A stretch of 13,168 nucleotides of DNA, from positions 1 through 13,168 of the forward strand of contig CARAIG010000081.1 of NCBI GenBank assembly GCA_948938605.1, in the 5' to 3' direction. The notes below the pieces were generated by a model. It saw nothing but the letters and a program-made list of their open reading frames with translations, was not told the DNA's origin and did no database searches. Positions 1-6,682 of this stretch are shown here, piece after piece. Each line of letters begins with the position of its first letter. The stretch's first letter is position 1. The stretch comes from an uncultured Eubacteriales bacterium (lineage in GTDB: Bacteria; Bacillota; Clostridia; Christensenellales; CAG-314). Both the position numbers and the translations under genes were made by a program.

Positions 1-2
1 AA

Positions 3-308
3 ACTACACAAAGCGCAAATTTTAGAATATGTATTTTCCATTCAAGCGAACAGAGTAAAGGCATAGGGACTTGGGTTATTAAAGCAACCCGTGATTTTGC
101 TTTTGAAACATTAAAGTTACACCGTTTGTCATTAGATGTCTTTTCTTTTAATACGCGCGCTGAAAAAGCCTACTTAAATGCAGGTTTCAAAAAAGAAGGT
201 GTTTTACGCGATGCAGTATTAGACGGTAATAAATACGCAGACGACATTTTAATGTCTATTTTAGACAATGAGTGGCTTGAAATAAAAGCAAAAGAAAATT
301 CGTTTTAG
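3..308 (+). CDS. GNAT N-acetyltransferase, RimJ/RimL type (5' end missing)
   Basis: The open frame enters from the left edge and ends at TAA 306-308, giving 101 visible residues of the C-terminal half. GNAT enzymes move an acetyl group from acetyl-CoA to an amine. The acetyl-CoA pyrophosphate-binding loop is visible as SKGIGT (residues about 19-24 of the fragment). It is followed by the helix of motif A and by the typical LHRLSLDVFSFNTRAEKAYL and GFKKEGVLRD segments, in which an Asn and a Tyr next to the catalytic site are normal for RimJ/RimL and SpeG-like members. The end, DDILMSILDNEW, matches the usual family C-terminus, so the 3' end is intact. The substrate (ribosomal protein, polyamine or small amine) cannot be told. 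An ATG/TTG-initiated ORF starting at 126 would be too short; the true start lies outside the window. A strong hairpin terminator follows 27 bp downstream. Confidence 0.85.
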   Translation, partial: TTQSANFRICIFHSSEQSKGIGTWVIKATRDFAFETLKLHRLSLDVFSFNTRAEKAYLNAGFKKEGVLRDAVLDGNKYADDILMSILDNEWLEIKAKENSF

Positions 309-334
309 GTTACTGCTTATTCACCAATACCGTT

Positions 335-366
335 AAAGTACGAACTTTTTTGTTTGTACTTTTTTT
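335..366 (+). terminator. Rho-independent terminator after the first GNAT gene
   Basis: An 11-bp stem (335-345 paired with 352-362, one G-U pair) closes a 6-nt T loop and runs into T residues through 366. It lies 27 bp after the stop codon and separates this gene from the next transcription unit. Confidence 0.8.
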
Positions 367-531
367 GTATAGCAAAATTCTGCCTAAATATGTTAATTAC
401 TCGTCACCGAAACAAGTTTATTTTTTTGCTATATTACATCATTGAATATTGACTTTGTTTATGTTATAAACTAATATACATAATGTAAAGTAGTAGCAGG
501 TAATCTTATATCGTTTAGCAAATACGTGCAC

Positions 532-560
532 TTGTAAATTTGTCGTAATTGTGCTATACT
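532..560 (+). promoter_or_regulatory. Sigma-A-type promoter for the second GNAT gene
   Basis: TTGTAA (532-537) and TATACT (555-560) are separated by exactly 17 bp. TGC just upstream of the -10 makes it an extended -10 element. Transcription would start near 567, giving a leader of about 33 nt. Confidence 0.7.
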
Positions 561-599
561 GAACTTATTATAAACAATGTTTTAAATAATGCATAAAAT

Positions 600-1136
600 A
601 TGAGTATTGAATACAGATTAATTGAATGTGATGAAATAGATGTAAATTTGTTTTCATCGTTTGTTCGAAAACAAATTGTTAATTATTGCTGGCGCAAAAT
701 AGACGGAAAGTGGATGATTAAAAGCGATCCGTTTATCGATGATTGGAGTGAAGACGATTATAATTTTCTTGTAAAATGTTTAAAGAACACCGTTAAATAC
801 GGCGGTAGGGTTTTAGGTGCTTTTATTGACGGTAAACTTAAAGGTTTTGCTTCGGTGGAAGGGATTCTTTTGGGTACAAAAAAACAGTATGCGGATTTAA
901 GTTGTATACACGTTTCCCAAGATGTGCGCAGAATGGGTATAGGCAGTAGATTGTTTGAAAACGTAATAATATTTGCAAAAAAACTGGGCGCTGAAAAACT
1001 TTATATTTCGGCGCATTCGGCGGTAGAAACACAATCGTTTTATAAGGCAATGGGATGCGTCGAAGCGGCGGAATACATTAAGGAACATACGCAAAAAGAA
1101 CCTTTTGATTGTCAACTTGAATACTATTTGGAGTGA
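600..1136 (+). CDS. GNAT family N-acetyltransferase
   Basis: This is a complete 178-residue acetyltransferase, a normal length for a single-domain GNAT. The acetyl-CoA-binding motif A is clear: DLSCIHVSQDVRRMGIG (residues 99-115) supplies beta-4 and the R-R-x-G-x-G loop. It is followed by the helix FENVIIFAKKLGAEKLYISA and the beta-5 to helix segment AVETQSFYKAMGCVEA (141-156), where Tyr148 is in the position of the usual general acid. The first 65 residues (RKQIVNYCWRKIDGKW and following) are a family-specific cap seen in clostridial GNATs of unknown substrate. The ATG at 600 lies about 33 nt from the predicted transcription start but has no recognisable Shine-Dalgarno sequence. The gene stands alone: its own promoter lies upstream, and a separate possible promoter precedes the next gene. 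The substrate is unknown; antibiotic or amino-acid acetylation are both possible and neither is shown. Confidence 0.88.
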   Translation: MSIEYRLIECDEIDVNLFSSFVRKQIVNYCWRKIDGKWMIKSDPFIDDWSEDDYNFLVKCLKNTVKYGGRVLGAFIDGKLKGFASVEGILLGTKKQYADLSCIHVSQDVRRMGIGSRLFENVIIFAKKLGAEKLYISAHSAVETQSFYKAMGCVEAAEYIKEHTQKEPFDCQLEYYLE

Positions 1137-1150
1137 TTCGAATCTTGCGT

Positions 1151-1159
1151 TGCTATACT
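1151..1159 (+). promoter_or_regulatory. Possible extended -10 promoter
   Basis: TGC directly precedes TATACT (1154-1159), 58 bp upstream of the start at 1217. No good -35 is found at 16-18 bp; TTGGAG at 1128-1133 is 20 bp away. It is the same extended -10 word as at 552-560. Confidence 0.4.
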
Positions 1160-1216
1160 GCTGATACTGTTGTTGTTTTCGATATATGTCAATAGTAATT
1201 AAAATAAGGATCAGGT

Positions 1217-1912
1217 ATGAAAGTTTTTATTGTTAAAGAATACAACAAAAATGGATATTTGTTATATTTTGATAATTTCCCCGGAGCATACACACGCGGC
1301 AAAACACTTGAAGAAGCATTGCTAAAAATACCTTTTGAACTTGAAAGTTATTGCAGATGGGCAAATATTCCGTTTGACGGTAAAACAGAAACAAAGATAG
1401 TGCAAGAAAAGTTGAGTGATTTACACATTTGCGATGCCGACAGCGAAGTGTTGTTCGATTCGGAAAAAGGTGCCTTGTCTATGGAAGATTATAAGTTGTT
1501 AAAGCATTATGCGTTGAAATCGGCGCAAGATTTTTTAAAACTGTATTTATCGATTCCCGACAAAAACGGTACTGTGCTGTTCCCAAGAAAAACGTTTTAC
1601 GGGCAAGTACCTGTAACTGCAAACGAGATGTATGAACATACCAAAAATGTCAATGGATACTACTTTTCCGAAATAGGCGTGATTGCAAATAACGAACCGG
1701 ATATTTATGTTTGCAGGCTAAACGGCTTTGCTGAGTTGGAAAAGCAAGCATATTTTTTACTAAACACAGTTGTTGACGGTAGTTATGGCGAACAGTGGTC
1801 GCTCAAAAAAATATTGCGTCGTTTTATTTGGCATGATAGAATACATGCCAAGGCGATGTGGCGTATGGCGACAAAATTGTGCGGTAAAATTGAGAATCCG
1901 TTTTACTTTTAA
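1217..1912 (+). CDS. HicB-like domain fused to a DinB-like metal-binding domain
   Basis: This 231-residue protein has two parts. Residues 1-50 resemble a HicB-like antitoxin fold: a short strand, GYLLYFDNFPGAYTRGKTLEEAL (13-35), then a helix; the FPGAYTRGKTLEEAL core is the recognisable signature. Residues 88-225 look like a DinB/YfiT-type four-helix bundle with helices near 88-114, 134-153, 165-186 and 195-222. The three His ligands expected for the metal site are present: His141 after helix 2, and His206 and His210 in the HDRIH motif of helix 4. DinB-fold enzymes include thiol-dependent transferases, but the substrate here is unknown. The start ATG follows AAGGA (1206-1210) with a 6-nt spacer. 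No hicA toxin gene is adjacent, so an antitoxin role is unlikely. The domain calls come from motif recognition, not a profile search. Confidence 0.7.
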   Translation: MKVFIVKEYNKNGYLLYFDNFPGAYTRGKTLEEALLKIPFELESYCRWANIPFDGKTETKIVQEKLSDLHICDADSEVLFDSEKGALSMEDYKLLKHYALKSAQDFLKLYLSIPDKNGTVLFPRKTFYGQVPVTANEMYEHTKNVNGYYFSEIGVIANNEPDIYVCRLNGFAELEKQAYFLLNTVVDGSYGEQWSLKKILRRFIWHDRIHAKAMWRMATKLCGKIENPFYF

Positions 1913-2040
1913 TTTATCATAATCCGTACTTTGCGTAACAGTATTACTTTAGATGTTTTATACTTACTAATCAATAGATGAATTGTAATATGTATTTGTA
2001 TTGTGCATTTAAAGCATAAAAACAACGGTATCGGGGGGCA

Positions 2041-2523
2041 ATGAAAGAATTGTGGGATGCCTATGACGTAGGACTAAATAAGTTGAACGGTGTGACGCTG
2101 GTACGTGGCGAGTTGATACCCCAAGGCGTGTTCCACCTAGTATGCGAAATAGCGGTCAAGCATGTTGACGGTCAATATTTGATAATGCAGAGAGATTTGA
2201 GTAAACACCGTGGCGGAATGTGGGAACTAACCGCGGGCGGTTCGGCATTGCAAGGCGAAACGCCCGTTGAATGTGCCGTAAGAGAATTAAAAGAAGAAAC
2301 AGGTATAATATGCAATGAACTGTTGGAAATCGGACGTGTAATTCATATGGGACAACGTACATATTATATAGATTATTTGTGTACTACAAATTGCGATAAA
2401 AATACCGTTAAACTGCAATACGGCGAAACGATAGCTTACAAGTGGGTTGATAAGTCGGAATTAAAAAATAATGACAATTTAGTGACGAAAAGAGCGCAAT
2501 TGTTTATTAAAGAATTGCGCTAA
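2041..2523 (+). CDS. Nudix hydrolase
   Basis: This 160-residue protein belongs to the Nudix superfamily, which cleaves nucleoside diphosphates linked to another group or related pyrophosphates. The full Nudix box G-x5-E-x7-REU-x-EE-x-GU is present without mismatch at residues 67-89 (G67, E73, R81-E82-L83, E85-E86, G88-I89); the two Glu pairs bind the metal. The opening residues MKELWDAYD and VRGELIPQGVFHLV are typical of Nudix proteins related to isopentenyl diphosphate isomerase, and this fixes the start at 2041. The start is preceded by a run of six G (2033-2038) only 2 nt away, an odd and closely spaced ribosome-binding site. The specific substrate cannot be predicted. The last codons form one arm of a terminator hairpin. 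Confidence 0.92.
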   Translation: MKELWDAYDVGLNKLNGVTLVRGELIPQGVFHLVCEIAVKHVDGQYLIMQRDLSKHRGGMWELTAGGSALQGETPVECAVRELKEETGIICNELLEIGRVIHMGQRTYYIDYLCTTNCDKNTVKLQYGETIAYKWVDKSELKNNDNLVTKRAQLFIKELR

Positions 2524-2529
2524 TTTTTT
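2493..2529 (+). terminator. Terminator embedded in the Nudix 3' end
   Basis: A 9-bp perfect stem (2493-2501 with 2513-2521) has an 11-nt loop and is followed by six T (2524-2529). The stem begins about 28 nt before the end of the coding sequence, and its second arm extends to the first base of the TAA stop. On the minus strand the same stem is followed by a CTCTTTT tract, so it may also stop transcripts from the convergent deacetylase gene. Confidence 0.75.
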
Positions 2530-2617
2530 AGTATATAAGTTTTGCAGTATAATGCTAAGTTATATTTAGCTATCAAGTGTAGAATTGCAGTTGCGTTTTG
2601 ATAAAACAGATAAATAC

Positions 2618-3454
2618 TCAATGCTTGCTTATTTTATTTAAAACCGTAGCGGTGTCGTACAAGCCGCTGCGGTTTATTCTTTTCAGTTTGTACAGCGTTT
2701 CGGGTTTGCCGCGCGTAACTGTGCTTACGCCTTCGTTGCAAGTAAACATCATTCTGAAACCCATATCTACAAGTGTTTTTTCGGCGAGTGTATTGTATTT
2801 GCCAAACGGATACGCCAGCACGCGGCATTGTTTGCCCGTTGTTTCGAATATAATTTTTTGCAGTTTGCCAATGTCGTTTTTTAGCGCGGTAACGTATTGT
2901 TCGTCTGTTTCGCCGTAGTTTTGCGCTATGCCGAAGCGTGGTTTGTAATTGTGCATATTGTAAGTGTGATTGCCTATTTCCATTATCCCGTCGTTTGAAA
3001 TTTCGGCAACTTCGTTCCAAGTTACGTGTGAGTAGTTTGGGTTGTCAACATCGCCCGAGGTTGTCGTAAAATCGCTGAATTTACCTATAACGTTTAATAC
3101 GGCTTTAAGGTTATACTTTTTAAGCAGCGGTAAAGCGTAATACATATTATTGTAATGGCCGTCGTCAAATGTAATTAAAATGGGTTTAGCGGGTAAATTG
3201 CATTTTCCGTCTACATAGTCGATTACTTGTTCGCAAGTTACAGCGGTGTAGCCGTTTGCGACGATTTGTTTGAAATCTTGCTCTAACTGCGCAGGCGACA
3301 CTATGTATGTGCCGTTTTTACTTTTTAATACGCTGTGGTACATTAGTATTGGCAGTTCTATGCTTTCGGTTTCGGCGTAAGCACACCCAACATTTAAAGT
3401 AAATGTTAATAGCAAGGTAATTACCGATAACAAAATAATAAGTTGCTTTTTCAT
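2618..3454 (-). CDS. Secreted polysaccharide deacetylase (NodB/CE4 family)
   Basis: This 278-residue minus-strand protein starts with a Sec signal peptide (hydrophobic 5-20, likely cleavage after AYA at 25-27). It belongs to carbohydrate esterase family 4, metal-dependent enzymes that remove acetyl groups from N-acetyl sugars of peptidoglycan or other polymers outside the cell. Motif 1 is TFDDG (95-99; Asp97 is the likely base and Asp98 a metal ligand). Motif 2 is HTYNMH (163-168), with His163 and His168 as likely ligands; four residues separate them instead of the three of the classical HSxxH, a variant also familiar in clostridial homologues. Motif 3 is RVLAYPFGKYN (211-221). The N-terminal LPILMYHSV is typical. 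No anchor or binding module follows. It converges on the Nudix gene and has no clear Shine-Dalgarno sequence. The target (peptidoglycan or exopolysaccharide) is undetermined. Confidence 0.92.
   Translation of the reverse strand: MKKQLIILLSVITLLLTFTLNVGCAYAETESIELPILMYHSVLKSKNGTYIVSPAQLEQDFKQIVANGYTAVTCEQVIDYVDGKCNLPAKPILITFDDGHYNNMYYALPLLKKYNLKAVLNVIGKFSDFTTTSGDVDNPNYSHVTWNEVAEISNDGIMEIGNHTYNMHNYKPRFGIAQNYGETDEQYVTALKNDIGKLQKIIFETTGKQCRVLAYPFGKYNTLAEKTLVDMGFRMMFTCNEGVSTVTRGKPETLYKLKRINRSGLYDTATVLNKISKH
2641..2683 (+). other. Inverted repeat inside the deacetylase 3' end
   Basis: A 12-bp inverted repeat (2641-2652 with 2664-2675) lies within the last codons of the minus-strand gene. In plus-strand RNA it pairs fully with one G-U and is followed by ATTCTTTT, like a weak terminator that would block read-through from the Nudix side. 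In minus-strand RNA it carries one C-A mismatch and has only a short U stretch. Confidence 0.4.
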
Positions 3455-3487
3455 AATATAAGTATGCGCAATTATTTTATTTTCCTA

Positions 3488-3499
3488 ATACAATTGTAT
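3488..3499. repeat. 12-bp perfect palindrome between divergent genes
   Basis: ATACAATTGTAT is fully self-complementary and overlaps a minus-strand TATACAAT that could serve as the -10 of the deacetylase gene, about 40 nt upstream of its start. It could be an operator, but A+T-rich palindromes of this length also arise by chance. Confidence 0.3.
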
Positions 3500-3579
3500 A
3501 AGTAAATAAGTTTGTAGTGTTTTGTCTTATGAATTAAAATTATTTATACAAAAAAATACATAGTATTTTGCCTAGAATA

Positions 3580-3607
3580 TTGCAAAAAAATTTAAATGTG
3601 ATAAAAT
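3580..3607 (+). promoter_or_regulatory. Probable promoter of the Cys-rich lipoprotein gene
   Basis: TTGCAA (3580-3585) and TAAAAT (3602-3607) are 16 bp apart in the divergent intergenic region. The predicted leader is about 63 nt. The start codon at 3677 has its own AGGA (3666-3669) with a 7-nt spacer. Confidence 0.5.
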
Positions 3608-3676
3608 GTATTTAAACGTAAATTGGCGGTTTTATATTTTGACAGGTCAATTAAAGAAGAAAAATAGGACGTTGTT

Positions 3677-6358
3677 ATGAGTAATTTAAATTTTTGTCGT
3701 ATTAAAAGATTTTTGCAAATTGCATTTGTTTTGATTTTGCTTGTAAGTATTTGTTTGATTGTTACTGCTTGCCAATGTCAACACGAATACGAAGAAACTA
3801 TTACTAAACAGGCAACTTGCTATGCCGACGGCGAAGCGGAGTATGTTTGCAGTAAGTGCGGGGATACATATACGGAAGTTGTGCCGATGCTAAAAGAACA
3901 CCAGTTGTCCGAAGTTTATTTGAGCGATGACGGTAAGCATTGGCAAGCGTGTGCTTTGTGTGATTATATTACCGAAAAAGTCGACCATTTGTACTCGACG
4001 GTAGTTTTTAATAAACCTTCAACATGTACTGAACAAGGTACTGTAATAAAGGCTTGCGTATGCGGCAAAACGCATACGGATAATTTGCCATTGACTAATC
4101 ACGATTATTCTAAATCGGTTTACGACGATAGCGACCATTGGGTTGTTTGTTCGGTTTGCAATGCAATAAATACGTCAGTCGGTAAAACTCCGCACAATTT
4201 GACGGTTAACAAGACTGACGCAACTTGCGAACTTGACGGTAAGACGGTTACGACTTGTAGCGGATGCGAATATTCTCAAGTAGAAACCACTCCGAAGTTG
4301 GGACACGATTTAGATAAAACATCTTTTAGTAGCGCATCTACGGGCAGCGGACACTATTACAAGTGCAACAGATGTAACGAAAACGTTGCCGAAGCTCATA
4401 CTTTAGTTGATTGTGAATGTCCCGACGGATATAACCGTGCGGCTACTTGCTACAAAGAAGGACATCAAGACCGGCAGTGCAGTTTGTGCGAATGGCGCAA
4501 TCATTTTACTACTTCGCGAACGGACGATCATAATTTTTCGCGGGAGTGGACATATAACGGTACATATCATTGGAATATTTGTTTAAACGGCGACGGCAGC
4601 GTTGAGTGCGATTTTAAAGGAAACGAAGCTCAGCACGATTGGAAAGAAGATAGGGTTGAACCGACTTGTACCGAGACGGGTAGCGTTCGCAAAGTATGCG
4701 AGTGCGGCGCCGTTCAGTCGGGCAGTTACAAAGTTTTGCCCAAGTTAGGACACGATTATGTTACGGTGGAAATAATAATAGAAGCAACTTGCGAACACGA
4801 CGGCAAAGTTGTGCAACGTTGCTCGCGTTGTCAGGACGAGCGGGAAGCGGTTGTTGAAAAACTCGAACACGATTATAGCCTTTACGAGTCGACCGCAAAC
4901 GGACATTACCGTAAATGTGCCAACTGCGGCTATACGCAAGAAACAATTCGTAACCATACTTGGAATATAGAAGTAGTTAAGGAACCCACTTGTACCGAAA
5001 GCGGTTTGACTGTACGCACCTGTGAATATTGCAAGTATGTTGACAGACAAGTTACTAATAGAAATCACAATTATTTAATGGACGATCCCGATCGTACAGA
5101 TCCGACAAAATTTGCTGACGCAACTTGCAAAGAATACGGTTGGCGTGCGGAAACTTGCGAATTTTGCGGTGATCATAGAATAAATGTACTGGAATACTTG
5201 GGCTATGCCGATCATAACGTTAAGGAATATCCTGCTAAGGAAATGACCGAAACGGAACCCGGTAATATACGTTACTGGCAATGTTTGGTTTGTAAAAAGT
5301 ATTTTACCAGTCACGGTTGCGTGGAAGAATTGACGGAAGATCAAATTTTCACATATCCGCCTCAAATCATTAAGCCGAATAATATTACTGAATTATTAGA
5401 AATGGCATCGGATTTGGCTGACGAAGTTGCAAGCGACGACTATTATCAAATTACTGCAACGGTAGGCGATATTGATACGGCAAGTAAAGCATTGCTTATA
5501 TATGACGATGCGGACATATATGCTTCCTTAGTTGATAGGGTAAATATTTTTACAATAAATGAAAATGACACAATAACTTTAAAGGGCAAGTTGTTTAAGT
5601 CGGGCAATGTTGTTACTCTTGTAGACTGCAAGGTAATTGACATCGATTGCGGTGACAGCAATAAGTTTTCATTGTCTATAACAATGTCGGGCGAATACGG
5701 CGGCAGTGATTATATTTATGCTTCGGTGGATTTGGAACGCGGTTTTGCTCCCAATACGGAAAATTATAATTGTTTGGTAAAAGGCGAAACGTTAAAATTT
5801 GAAGTGTATATGTATAGTCAAGGTACTGTTTTGCAAAAGGTAATAATTAACGGTAAAGCATACACTGTGAACAAGGGCATATTGGAAATAACTGTAACCG
5901 AAGATATTTTTGCCGAATTTATATTTGCCCGTACTAATAAATGTTCGGTAAATTTATACAAAATCGATACCACTAATAACAACGGTAACGAAATTATTGT
6001 TGACGAGTATATTTCGTATAAGTATATTAATGGCGGATATAACGATGACGGACGTTTGCATAAAAACTCACATTTGATTTTTACTGCAAATAATGCCAAT
6101 ATTACGGGAATTAACATTACTTACGATGCGGATTATCTTGCCGACCATTCCGAGATTTTAAATAACGTTATAAATGCAATTAAAGCTAACGGTGTTAAGG
6201 TTAAAGTTGAACAGGGGAGCGTTAACGGAAAATCGCAAGTAGTTATAACGCTTGCAGCGGGGGATGTTTATACTGCGCTTGAATACTTTGCTAGTGCATC
6301 GCAAGCGCGAATTACTGAAATTATAGTTTTGTACGAAACTTACAATACTTGTGCGTAA
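3677..6358 (+). CDS. Large Cys-rich tandem-repeat lipoprotein
   Basis: This 893-residue surface protein begins with a lipoprotein signal: basic start, hydrophobic 15-28, lipobox VTAC with lipidated Cys32. Residues 34-550 hold about eight diverged repeats built on ATC-x3-G-x5-CxxC (Cys48/58/61; 184/194/197; 258/268/271; 372/382/385; 439/449/452; 483/494/497) plus two units with CxCG in place of CxxC (Cys117 and Cys331). Extra half-units of the type GHYxKCxxC lie between them, and HDY/HNY/LGH boundaries separate the repeats. The Cys spacing suggests small zinc-ribbon-like modules. Residues about 588-656 (YYQITATVGDI to VTLVDCKVIDI) resemble an OB-fold-like beta barrel. Residues about 664-751 look like an InlB-B-repeat-like beta module (VIINGKAY, then FAEFIFA). 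Residues 756-893 match nothing I recognise. No LPXTG or catalytic motif is seen. Similar repeats are common in surface proteins of gut Clostridia; the function is unknown. Confidence 0.85.
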   Translation: MSNLNFCRIKRFLQIAFVLILLVSICLIVTACQCQHEYEETITKQATCYADGEAEYVCSKCGDTYTEVVPMLKEHQLSEVYLSDDGKHWQACALCDYITEKVDHLYSTVVFNKPSTCTEQGTVIKACVCGKTHTDNLPLTNHDYSKSVYDDSDHWVVCSVCNAINTSVGKTPHNLTVNKTDATCELDGKTVTTCSGCEYSQVETTPKLGHDLDKTSFSSASTGSGHYYKCNRCNENVAEAHTLVDCECPDGYNRAATCYKEGHQDRQCSLCEWRNHFTTSRTDDHNFSREWTYNGTYHWNICLNGDGSVECDFKGNEAQHDWKEDRVEPTCTETGSVRKVCECGAVQSGSYKVLPKLGHDYVTVEIIIEATCEHDGKVVQRCSRCQDEREAVVEKLEHDYSLYESTANGHYRKCANCGYTQETIRNHTWNIEVVKEPTCTESGLTVRTCEYCKYVDRQVTNRNHNYLMDDPDRTDPTKFADATCKEYGWRAETCEFCGDHRINVLEYLGYADHNVKEYPAKEMTETEPGNIRYWQCLVCKKYFTSHGCVEELTEDQIFTYPPQIIKPNNITELLEMASDLADEVASDDYYQITATVGDIDTASKALLIYDDADIYASLVDRVNIFTINENDTITLKGKLFKSGNVVTLVDCKVIDIDCGDSNKFSLSITMSGEYGGSDYIYASVDLERGFAPNTENYNCLVKGETLKFEVYMYSQGTVLQKVIINGKAYTVNKGILEITVTEDIFAEFIFARTNKCSVNLYKIDTTNNNGNEIIVDEYISYKYINGGYNDDGRLHKNSHLIFTANNANITGINITYDADYLADHSEILNNVINAIKANGVKVKVEQGSVNGKSQVVITLAAGDVYTALEYFASASQARITEIIVLYETYNTCA
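3776..5326 (+). repeat. Protein-level tandem repeats of the lipoprotein
   Basis: The Cys-rich part (residues 34-550) is a diverged tandem array. The clearest unit cores start at residues 47, 116, 183, 257, 330, 371, 438 and 482, so the period varies from about 40 to 75 residues. The repeats are visible in the protein but poorly conserved in DNA, which points to an old array rather than a recent expansion. Confidence 0.8.
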
Positions 6359-6449
6359 TAATATGGCGGCTATAAGAGCGTAAGTCATAGAATGATTTTG
6401 AATAAATGAAATTCATAAAATAATACTACAAAATCACAATATTAAGATT

Positions 6450-6491
6450 AAAAGTTAAGCGGCAATCGGTTTGCTGTCGCTTAACTTTTTT
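6450..6491 (+). terminator. Rho-independent terminator after the lipoprotein gene
   Basis: A 12-bp perfect stem (6450-6461 with 6478-6489) encloses a 16-nt loop that can pair further, and it runs into T residues 6486-6491. It lies about 90 bp after the lipoprotein stop codon. Confidence 0.85.
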
Positions 6492-6541
6492 GTATATTGC
6501 GGAATTTTGTCAAGTTTAAATATTATTTAATTTTGCCTCTT

Positions 6542-6570
6542 TTGACATTTATTTTGAATGTATAAATAAT
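6542..6570 (+). promoter_or_regulatory. Sigma-A-type promoter, distal
   Basis: A perfect TTGACA (6542-6547) is followed after 17 bp by AATAAT (6565-6570). Transcription would start near 6577, leaving a leader of about 106 nt before the ATG at 6683. Confidence 0.55.
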
Positions 6571-6619
6571 TTAAATACTTAAAATTGCTTAGTTAATAAA
6601 GCAAAATACAATATATGTA

Positions 6620-6632
6620 GACACATTGTGTC
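6620..6632. promoter_or_regulatory. 13-bp inverted repeat, possible operator
   Basis: GACACA and TGTGTC are perfect inverted repeats around one T. The site overlaps TTGTGT (6626-6631), the -35-like half of a second promoter whose -10 would be TATATT (6649-6654) at 17 bp. The overlap would suit a repressor or activator site. Confidence 0.35.
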
Positions 6633-6682
6633 GAATTGATTTTTTGTGTATATTTTTATTTAAATTATGCCACAATAGAATT

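Larger units (their letters stand above)
309..599. other. Intergenic region between two GNAT genes
   Basis: This A+T-rich gap holds the terminator at 335-366 and a convincing promoter at 532-560. A weaker promoter-like pair, TTGACT (449-454) and TAATAT (472-477) with 17 bp between, also lies here. No convincing reading frame or RNA gene is seen in the remainder. Confidence 0.6.
6359..6682. other. Intergenic region before the DUF2953-gerW unit
   Basis: It contains the lipoprotein terminator (6450-6491), a consensus-like promoter (6542-6570), a 13-bp inverted repeat (6620-6632) and a second promoter-like pair (6626-6654). No coding frame of note is seen; the rest is A+T-rich sequence. Confidence 0.6.

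Noticed and set aside
1217..1370. A HicAB toxin-antitoxin system, suggested by the HicB-like N-terminus.
   Set aside because: No hicA-like small gene lies on either side, and the HicB-like part is fused to a DinB-like domain.
3434..3445. A lipobox in the deacetylase signal peptide (NVGC before AYA).
   Set aside because: Asn at the -3 position does not fit the lipobox, while AYA gives a good ordinary signal peptidase site.
3776..5326. A DNA-level tandem repeat or CRISPR-like array, suggested by the repeated Cys-rich units.
   Set aside because: The units are conserved only as protein motifs, vary from about 40 to 75 residues in length and are in a single long coding frame.
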